Positions 1 to 5,446 of a stretch of DNA of 5,446 nucleotides are shown here, in pieces. The position numbers and the translations under genes were made by a program. The stretch comes from Candidatus Poseidoniaceae archaeon (lineage in GTDB: Archaea; Thermoplasmatota; Poseidoniia; Poseidoniales; Poseidoniaceae), in assembly GCA_013330285.1 (NCBI GenBank), contig DUIP01000191.1, positions 1-5,446 on the forward strand, read 5' to 3'. The notes beneath the pieces are model-generated. The model was not told where the DNA came from. It saw only the letters and a program-made list of their open reading frames with translations, and made no database searches. Numbering within the stretch: position 1 is the first letter of the stretch; the number at the start of each line of letters is the position of its first letter.

Positions 1-2
1 AG

Positions 3-1217
3 GGAATCCTCAAGTTGCACCCACATTGCCGCTGTAAAGTACAAACCAAGAAGTCCAGTGAGGAGAGAAATCATGCCAGACTTCGCACCTTCGATGTTGT
101 TCTGCATAGTTTTGGCACGACTGCCTCCTTTTTCAAATCTATGCCGACTGGTTCGATACAGAAGGGAGAGGTTGAAGTTGTCTCGCCCCACCATCTGACC
201 ATGGGCGATGTTCGTTATGCCGTAGCCGGCGATCCCGTCACCCATTCATTGTCACCACTTTTGCTCGGGTTAGTTCACGCACGGTTACTCGATTTTCTCG
301 GCCAAAAAGAGTTGAACTTGGTGCTGAAAAGTTCCAACCTTGTACAGACCTCTTCCATTGAAGATGCTCTTGCATGGGGTTATGCTGGCTCTGTCCCATC
401 CCCGCCCAATTGGGCCTTCACTGACGCACCTTTTGGTAAATTTAGGACAACAGGATTGCTCGCCAAGGCAATCGAGGCTGGCTTGGCTATTGAAGACGCG
501 GAAGATTGCTTTGCTCCAATAGGTGAAGTGGAGGTCTCGGCGAACTCTGATGAGGTAAGCATTGGAAGTCGATTACCACTCCCAACTGGCTTTCTTTCCA
601 AGGAGATTTGGGTCAATCTCACCTCGCCGCTCAAACATCAACTCTCCAGCACGGCGGTGTCTGCGATCGATGATTCAATGAAGCATCAGTCGGTCAACGC
701 TCTTCGTTGGGACGGTCAAGGATGGTGGTGTGCAGGCTTGGACGGTGCTGGTGTTGTTGCTCTTGCTCAACATTTTGGGATCTCCTTTGCCGACCAACCT
801 GTTCTCTCCTTGTGTGGCGGTGGCGGAGCTGCGCGTTCGACAGCATCGACGTGGCTTGCCGCAGGTGGGCAAGTGCACGTATCTTCTTCACGCAGGGAAC
901 TACCTGAACACCTCTTGGAACGGTGTAATGGTTCTGCAAACGACGCTGTTTTTGGAGTGAATTTTGATGATGAAATCGCTTCTGCCGAAGGCCCTCTTGT
1001 CCTCAATGCAGCATATCGTCCGTTTGAGGGCGAGCTTAGCGAAATGATTTCATCGTTGCAAGGGCCTCGTTTGAACGGAAGATGGATGCTTGTTGCACAA
1101 CATTTGGCATGCTGGTCAACCCTTTGGGCGCCTCACCTCAAGGAGATTTTACCATCAATCGACCTCCTCTTGACTCAATTAATTCATGCAGAAGCCCTGC
1201 TGTATGAGTATGCATGA
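3..1217 (+). CDS. aroE: Shikimate dehydrogenase (AroE family), enlarged, probably 5'-partial
   Basis: Predicted to reduce 3-dehydroshikimate to shikimate with NADPH, in the cytoplasmic shikimate pathway to aromatic amino acids. Numbering from the TTG codon at 15, the substrate-site residues known from E. coli AroE are all seen: S78 and S80 in HSLSP, T203 and K207 in NLTSPLK, N228 in SVNAL, D243 in AGLDGAG (usually NTD) and Q362 in MLVAQ. GGGGAAR at 268-274 is the Rossmann nucleotide-binding loop. HSLSP and NLTSPLK are about 125 residues apart, against about 47 in E. coli, so there is an insertion of about 80 residues. The start is uncertain. ATG at 201 (MGDVRYAVAGDP) fits a stand-alone AroE, but it has no Shine-Dalgarno, and the frame stays open, with coding-like codons, to the left edge. 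That extension may be the tail of a fused domain. The family assignment is firm; the start is not. Confidence 0.88.
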   Translation, partial: GILKLHPHCRCKVQTKKSSEERNHARLRTFDVVLHSFGTTASFFKSMPTGSIQKGEVEVVSPHHLTMGDVRYAVAGDPVTHSLSPLLLGLVHARLLDFLGQKELNLVLKSSNLVQTSSIEDALAWGYAGSVPSPPNWAFTDAPFGKFRTTGLLAKAIEAGLAIEDAEDCFAPIGEVEVSANSDEVSIGSRLPLPTGFLSKEIWVNLTSPLKHQLSSTAVSAIDDSMKHQSVNALRWDGQGWWCAGLDGAGVVALAQHFGISFADQPVLSLCGGGGAARSTASTWLAAGGQVHVSSSRRELPEHLLERCNGSANDAVFGVNFDDEIASAEGPLVLNAAYRPFEGELSEMISSLQGPRLNGRWMLVAQHLACWSTLWAPHLKEILPSIDLLLTQLIHAEALLYEYA

Positions 1218-1255
1218 CGGAACAAGACTCATAATTGTCCGGAAACAACACCCAA

Positions 1256-1261
1256 GTGAGG
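1256..1261 (+). promoter_or_regulatory. Shine-Dalgarno-like site GTGAGG that decides the start of the surface protein
   Basis: GTGAGG contains GAGG, complementary to the CCUCC-type 3' end of 16S rRNA, and lies 9 nt before the ATG at 1271. It lies downstream of the in-frame TTG at 1235, and that longer start would put a polar stretch ahead of the signal peptide. The site sits in the 53-bp gap (1218-1270) after the aroE stop. I see no convincing TATA box or terminator in that gap, so read-through from aroE is possible. Confidence 0.55.
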
Positions 1262-1270
1262 AAGACGAAG

Positions 1271-4045
1271 ATGGCCACTGCTCGAATCCGTTGCCTCCTA
1301 GCAGTTGGATTGATGCTGACGGTTCTCGCTCAGCCGTCACTGGCCGCTCATCCACAAGAGAATCAAGAGTTTAGCGAAGTGCACCAAGGACCCGATTTCC
1401 CCGTTGGTTGGGTTACTGGGCACATTGGTGAAGGCTCAGAACACACTCACATGCAAGTTGTATATCCGGCGATGGCTGATGGTGAAGGTGAGGACATGGC
1501 CGGCAATGGTCCATTTCCATGGATTCAATTCATTGGCGATGATGGCGAGGATATGGAGCAATACCTGCTCCTTGCCACTTCAATTGCAGAGCGAGGCCAT
1601 ATCGTTGTGGTCCACGCCGGTGTTTCAGAAGCAACGGATGTTGACGAACTCCTCTCTGCAGTTCAACTTGGATATCAACTGATGATCACATTCAATGAAT
1701 CAAATACAGCAGTCACGGGCTCATATGGGCAAATTGATCTTGATCATTGGGGCCTTGCTGGCCACGGTCATGGCGCAGCAGCTGCATATGGCGTCATGCC
1801 TTTTTGGAATGAGCGCGATGCAACTCCAGGTGCACACCCTCCGCGTGCTATCTTTGGTTTGGGCGCTGACTTTTCATCGTGGGAGAATGGGGCTCACTGG
1901 GACTCGTTGGCTCCAGAGGGGTGGGATGTCGATGTGGCAACCCCCTCAACAGGACTTTTCATCACAGGTACACTCGATGGTGTGGCGTCATTTAACGATA
2001 TGACCTCTGTTCTCAATGTGAGCGATCAACTTGGCTGGCATGCAATGCAACTGTTGGGGGCGAACCATTACCAATTCCAAGCCTCGACCTCCTTTTTCGA
2101 ATCATTAAGCGATGAAGATGCTTCAATCACTCAAGAACAGCAAATCGCCCGCTCAGCAGCACATATTGTTCCATACCTCGATATGACATTGAAGGGTGAT
2201 CATTCATCCTTCAGAAGCGCCTTTAATCGACCCTCAGATGCCAATACATTGAGCGATTCAAATGCGTATCTCGAGGAAAATCTTGCAGGGAGTGATTTGA
2301 TTATGATGGGTAACCAAACCTTCGCCCCAGCAAATCGATCTTCGTTCAATACGTCTGAAACGGTCAATTGGAGGGTTGAATGGACCCTTCGTGATGGGAC
2401 CACATTTGAGCAATTGCCTGAAGCTTGGGTCGTCGAAGTGGAATGTACTGTGCTCGGTATGGCTCCAACTGCAGGCACAATACTTTCCGATGGCCAAGCA
2501 GAGTGCCTTTACCCGATGACAGACGTTGCTCCTGGGGCGCATACCTTCCAACTTCAGATCAAGGTTGAAGGTGCTCCATCGTTACTCCATCATGCGTTCA
2601 ATCGAACCGATGCACCGCTTCAGTTCACCTCACCAGTGCCTTTCATTGATGTGGAGCAGCGAGGTAGCGTTATCGTAGATGCATCGTTATTCGCCTTCGA
2701 TCCTGACGGCCAAGAGGTTCAATTTGTAGAATCTGAACTTGTGGGCGGAGCTATCGGGAACTTCAGTACATCAATTTCTTCAAGCGGTGATACCTTGACG
2801 GTGTTCCATACCGCTCCGGGTGAATACGTCGACGGTGCTGACGTGAGGCTCAAGATTCGTGCGGCAGATGGACTCATTGACGAAGGCGAAGTTGAAGCAA
2901 AGATTCGCGTGGTTCCCGTTGACGACCCTGTTTTCATCACCGATTCGGTACCAGTGCAAGATCTGGTCGAGGATGGACCATCAATTTCCATCACTCTTGC
3001 AGATTATGTCATCGACCCAGAGGGTGAAGTTTTGAGGGCAAGTGTAAGCGGTGAAACCCAAGGACCATACGGGCCTATCGATTTTGTCATCAGTGAAGGG
3101 GTCCTCACGCTCACACCCCGCCTCCACATGAACGGTGCTTCAGTGGTCCATCTTTTGGTTGGTGATGGCGTGAATACTCCAGTCGAACTTGATGTGCCAT
3201 TGTATGTTGAGCCGATAAATGATCCAATGACAGTCAATTCCTCATTTTGGGATATCGAACTGGTCGAAGACGACGCTATAGCAGTGAATCTGAGTGAAAT
3301 GGCTTGGGATCTCGATGGTGATGTTCTCTTCTGGACCATTTCTGACGAATCACCTCATGTCGAAGTCGTACGTGCAGCATCTCAAATCATCATCACTGGT
3401 GGCATGGATTATTCAGGGTATGATGATTCTGTTTACCTGAATGTTTCTGATGGGACTTCGACCTATAATGCCGTCTTGAACATCACTGTTCTTGGTCAAC
3501 CAGACGCACCAGCCGTCACCATCAAGGAACTCAATGCTGTTGACGAGCGTTCGGGTGGACTCATGTGGTGGGTGTATGACCCCGATGGAATGATTCCATC
3601 TGAGGCGAACATCTCCATCAACGGAACCGTGCTTGAAAATCTGACTCATTCGTGCAGTCTCGATGCCTCGACCTCAACCAACAGATGCCTCACCTTCCTT
3701 GAATATCCAAGCGATGCGAATGGGACTGTGGAAATCCGTGTCGCCGTCATTGATGCTGACCTTGGAATGGAGTCAGTTGCCTATCAAACCATCAACCTCA
3801 CAGGTGGGGGGACCGCCACTGGACCTGTCGTCCAGACCGATGAATCCGATGGTGCGTTACCCCTTGCCACCATTGGAACAATTGGAACGATTTTGATGCT
3901 GATCGTCCTCATTATTGTTCTTCTCGGGCGACGTCAGAGTTCTGGCCAAATCACAAGCTTTGCTACTGATGAAGTGCCTACTGTTTCAGAATCAAGTGCT
4001 GGTGAAGCGGTTGGTCTGCTTGCGCGGGCCAAAGCAAAGCAGTGA
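1271..4045 (+). CDS. Secreted, membrane-anchored surface protein: alpha/beta-hydrolase-like domain plus cadherin-like repeats
   Basis: Predicted 924-residue cell-surface protein. Residues 1-26 form a Sec signal peptide (MATARIR, hydrophobic core, SLAA). Residues about 30-335 resemble the chlorophyllase/PAF-acetylhydrolase type of alpha/beta hydrolase: GHGHG at 164-168 at the nucleophile elbow, GTLDG with the putative acid D236, and GANHYQF with the putative catalytic H266. The usual nucleophile Ser is Gly166, so classical esterase activity is doubtful. An Ig-like segment follows (about 350-455), with C392 and C412. Four repeats of about 100 residues follow, each with a D-x-D/E-G motif (D477, D582, D680, D770) and linkers such as VPVDDP and EPINDP, typical of cadherin-like domains. 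C795 and C806 form a second close pair. A transmembrane helix at about 864-886 is followed by RR and a 38-residue cytoplasmic tail. Sixteen N-x-S/T sequons fit a glycosylated ectodomain. The ATG at 1271 is chosen over TTG at 1235 because of the signal peptide and GAGG. Substrate or ligand unknown; an adhesin or carbohydrate/peptide-binding role is only a guess. Confidence 0.85.
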   Translation: MATARIRCLLAVGLMLTVLAQPSLAAHPQENQEFSEVHQGPDFPVGWVTGHIGEGSEHTHMQVVYPAMADGEGEDMAGNGPFPWIQFIGDDGEDMEQYLLLATSIAERGHIVVVHAGVSEATDVDELLSAVQLGYQLMITFNESNTAVTGSYGQIDLDHWGLAGHGHGAAAAYGVMPFWNERDATPGAHPPRAIFGLGADFSSWENGAHWDSLAPEGWDVDVATPSTGLFITGTLDGVASFNDMTSVLNVSDQLGWHAMQLLGANHYQFQASTSFFESLSDEDASITQEQQIARSAAHIVPYLDMTLKGDHSSFRSAFNRPSDANTLSDSNAYLEENLAGSDLIMMGNQTFAPANRSSFNTSETVNWRVEWTLRDGTTFEQLPEAWVVEVECTVLGMAPTAGTILSDGQAECLYPMTDVAPGAHTFQLQIKVEGAPSLLHHAFNRTDAPLQFTSPVPFIDVEQRGSVIVDASLFAFDPDGQEVQFVESELVGGAIGNFSTSISSSGDTLTVFHTAPGEYVDGADVRLKIRAADGLIDEGEVEAKIRVVPVDDPVFITDSVPVQDLVEDGPSISITLADYVIDPEGEVLRASVSGETQGPYGPIDFVISEGVLTLTPRLHMNGASVVHLLVGDGVNTPVELDVPLYVEPINDPMTVNSSFWDIELVEDDAIAVNLSEMAWDLDGDVLFWTISDESPHVEVVRAASQIIITGGMDYSGYDDSVYLNVSDGTSTYNAVLNITVLGQPDAPAVTIKELNAVDERSGGLMWWVYDPDGMIPSEANISINGTVLENLTHSCSLDASTSTNRCLTFLEYPSDANGTVEIRVAVIDADLGMESVAYQTINLTGGGTATGPVVQTDESDGALPLATIGTIGTILMLIVLIIVLLGRRQSSGQITSFATDEVPTVSESSAGEAVGLLARAKAKQ

Positions 4046-4048
4046 TCA
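4043..4048. other. Abutting convergent stop codons in the palindrome TGATCA
   Basis: TGA at 4043-4045 ends the surface-protein gene on the + strand. TCA at 4046-4048 is the TGA stop of the carboxyltransferase gene on the - strand. The genes meet with no base between them, so any transcription terminator must lie inside the opposite gene and the two mRNA 3' ends should overlap antisense. The only T-run nearby on the + strand is five Ts at 4068-4072, which is also lysine codons of the opposite gene. Confidence 0.9.
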
Positions 4049-5446
4049 AAGCGGAATGTTTCCATGCTTTTTGGGTGGACTCCATTCACGCTTTGAGCGA
4101 AGAATGTTGAGTGCTCGACAAAGACGCATTCTGCTTTCTTCAGGTTCGATGACGTCATCCAACCATCCGTTTCGTGCTGCGACATACGGGTCGCCAAACT
4201 TGGCCTTGTATTCGGCAACGAGTTGTTGTCGGACGCCTTCCTTTTCTTCATCAGGGACAGCATTGATTTCTCGTCGATGAATGATGTTCACTGCTCCGTC
4301 AGCTCCCATCACTGCGAGTTCTGCTGTTGGCCATGCCACGTTGTAATCACTTTGCAAGTGCTTGCAGGACATGGCTAAGTAAGCACCTCCGTAGGCTTTC
4401 CTGGTCACAAGAGTCAACTTTGGCACGGTTGCTTCAGCATAGGCAAACAGGAGTTTTGCACCATGGCGTATGATGCCACCCCATTCTTGGACCACGCCCG
4501 GAAGAAAACCTGGTACGTCTTCGAAGGTAACCAATGGGATGTTGAAAGCATCACAGGTTCGAATAAACCGTGCTGCTTTGATCGATGCATCGATGTCTAA
4601 GCATCCCGCCAGTACTTTTGGTTGATTGCCAACCACGCCAATCGTTCGACCTTCAAGACGCGCAAATCCAATGATAATGTTGTCCGCATAGGCCTCGAAC
4701 AGTTCAACAAAAATACCGTCGTCGACGATTTCTTCAACCACTTTGACCATGTCATAAGGCTTGTTTGGATTGTCTGGGACAAGTGTTTCTAAGACCGAAT
4801 TTTTCCTTGTTTTTGGGTCTGCGGTTTCTTCGTAGGGTGGGTCGGCCATGTTATGATCTGGCAAGTAGGATAGGATTTCTATCGCCAAGGTGCAAGCATC
4901 TTCCTCATCTGCTGCAATCATGCAAGCGATACCTGATCTGGAGGCATGAAGGTTGGCGCCGCCAAGGCCTGCTGCATCGACCTCTCCGTCGAGCACTTCG
5001 GGTGTTTCCAAAGGTGATGAGAGGAAGAGTTGGCCATGTTCCTCGCCTAAAATCGTAAAATCTGCAAGGCTGGCCGCCAAAGCCGAAACGCCTACGACGG
5101 GTCCGAGGACGAGTGAAATCATTGGAATACGACCGCTGCATTGAACGAGTCGATCAAGCAATTCGCCGGTTCCCGCTAACGCCGCTACACCATCGTGGGC
5201 TCGTTGGCCCCCGCCATCCCACAATCCAATGATTGGTGCTTTGACGCGTTCTGCCATCTCGACAACTTTGGCGATTTTCTTGGCGTGCATTTCGCCCATG
5301 CTACCGCCATGGACGCTGAAGTCTTGGGCGAAGCAGTACACCCTTCGTCCATCGATGGTGCCGTGGCCAGCAACGACGCCATCACCGATGGTATGGTGCA
5401 GAAACATGCCATTGTCTGTCGTTCGATGAGTGACAAAGGAATCAAT
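4046..5446 (-). CDS. pccB: Acyl-CoA carboxyltransferase, propionyl-CoA carboxylase beta family (5'-partial)
   Basis: Carboxyltransferase subunit of a biotin-dependent acyl-CoA carboxylase. It moves CO2 from carboxybiotin to propionyl-CoA or a similar acyl-CoA, giving methylmalonyl-CoA in the propionyl case. The biotin carboxylase and biotin carrier partners are not in this window. The 466 visible residues run from IDSFVTHR to the family-typical C-terminus KKHGNIPL; about 50-65 N-terminal residues lie beyond the right edge. The ATG at 5407 is internal, because the family motif continues upstream of it in frame. Seen in order: GDGVVAGHGTI, QDFSVHGGSMGEMHAKK, DGGGQRAHDG (canonically DSGGARIQEG), LGPVVGVSALAA (canonically GPCAGGAVYSPA), ELPLVTFEDVPGF-type core as FNIPLVTFEDVPGF, RKAYGGAYLAM, and AWPTAELAVMGADGAVNI. 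The second oxyanion-hole motif (YGGAY) is intact; the first is altered. Leu follows YGGAY at the position linked to acyl-CoA choice. A methylmalonyl-CoA decarboxylase alpha subunit or a broad acetyl/propionyl-CoA enzyme is also possible. Confidence 0.9.
   Translation of the reverse strand: MDSFVTHRTTDNGMFLHHTIGDGVVAGHGTIDGRRVYCFAQDFSVHGGSMGEMHAKKIAKVVEMAERVKAPIIGLWDGGGQRAHDGVAALAGTGELLDRLVQCSGRIPMISLVLGPVVGVSALAASLADFTILGEEHGQLFLSSPLETPEVLDGEVDAAGLGGANLHASRSGIACMIAADEEDACTLAIEILSYLPDHNMADPPYEETADPKTRKNSVLETLVPDNPNKPYDMVKVVEEIVDDGIFVELFEAYADNIIIGFARLEGRTIGVVGNQPKVLAGCLDIDASIKAARFIRTCDAFNIPLVTFEDVPGFLPGVVQEWGGIIRHGAKLLFAYAEATVPKLTLVTRKAYGGAYLAMSCKHLQSDYNVAWPTAELAVMGADGAVNIIHRREINAVPDEEKEGVRQQLVAEYKAKFGDPYVAARNGWLDDVIEPEESRMRLCRALNILRSKREWSPPKKHGNIPL

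Noticed and set aside
1..198. Open frame +1 ending TGA just before ATG 201, as the end of a separate gene
   Set aside because: The peptide (many Arg, Ser, Cys) resembles no family I know, and codon character looks better in the aroE frame. Kept only as a rival explanation in the findings.
1226..1237. AT-rich CATAATT as a TATA-like promoter before the surface-protein gene
   Set aside because: A short AT patch with no recognisable BRE or clear archaeal TATA consensus; too weak to call.
1235..1270. Upstream in-frame TTG start for the surface protein, adding 12 residues
   Set aside because: It would place polar residues before the signal peptide and lies upstream of the GAGG site; ATG at 1271 gives a normal signal peptide.
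1292..1294. Cys8 in the signal peptide as a lipobox cysteine
   Set aside because: It lies before the hydrophobic core, not at a cleavage site, and the protein has a C-terminal transmembrane anchor instead.
2200..3649. Several minus-strand open frames of 78-111 codons inside the surface-protein gene
   Set aside because: They lie opposite a well-supported coding frame, have no recognisable motifs and read as low-complexity Ser/Thr-rich shadows.
3871..3888. Direct repeat ATTGGAAC-A-ATTGGAAC
   Set aside because: It simply encodes the Thr-Ile-Gly repeat of the transmembrane segment; no other repeat context.
4068..4072. Five-T run as a called terminator for the + strand genes
   Set aside because: Short and explained by lysine codons on the opposite strand; no hairpin seen. 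Mentioned only as a possibility.

Overview
The window holds three protein-coding genes and almost no non-coding DNA. Base composition is roughly even and genes are tightly packed. The surface protein has a Sec signal peptide, cadherin-like repeats, dense N-x-S/T sequons and a C-terminal membrane anchor. With the carboxyltransferase gene beside it, this suggests an archaeon, possibly a marine Group II euryarchaeote (Poseidoniales). That placement is inference; no rRNA or other taxonomic marker is present.

Layout. From the left edge to 1217 (+) lies a shikimate dehydrogenase (AroE) with all expected substrate-binding residues, an insertion of about 80 residues, and an open frame running off the left edge that may be the tail of another domain. 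After a 53-bp gap with a Shine-Dalgarno-like GAGG, 1271-4045 (+) encodes a 924-residue secreted, membrane-anchored protein: signal peptide, alpha/beta-hydrolase-like domain, Ig-like segment, four cadherin-like repeats, one transmembrane helix and a short cytoplasmic tail. The right end, 5446-4046 (-), is the C-terminal 466 residues of a biotin-dependent acyl-CoA carboxyltransferase (propionyl-CoA carboxylase beta family), with its N-terminus beyond the window.

The genes do not form an obvious pathway: one is aromatic amino acid biosynthesis, one is a cell-surface protein and one is acyl-CoA carboxylation. The two + genes could be co-transcribed. The third converges on them, and the two stop codons abut in the palindrome TGATCA. 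No mobile element, CRISPR array, RNA gene or defence system is visible. The most notable points are the hydrolase domain that keeps its Asp and His but has Gly at the nucleophile position, the carboxyltransferase with an altered first oxyanion-hole motif, and the enlarged AroE with a possible N-terminal fusion.
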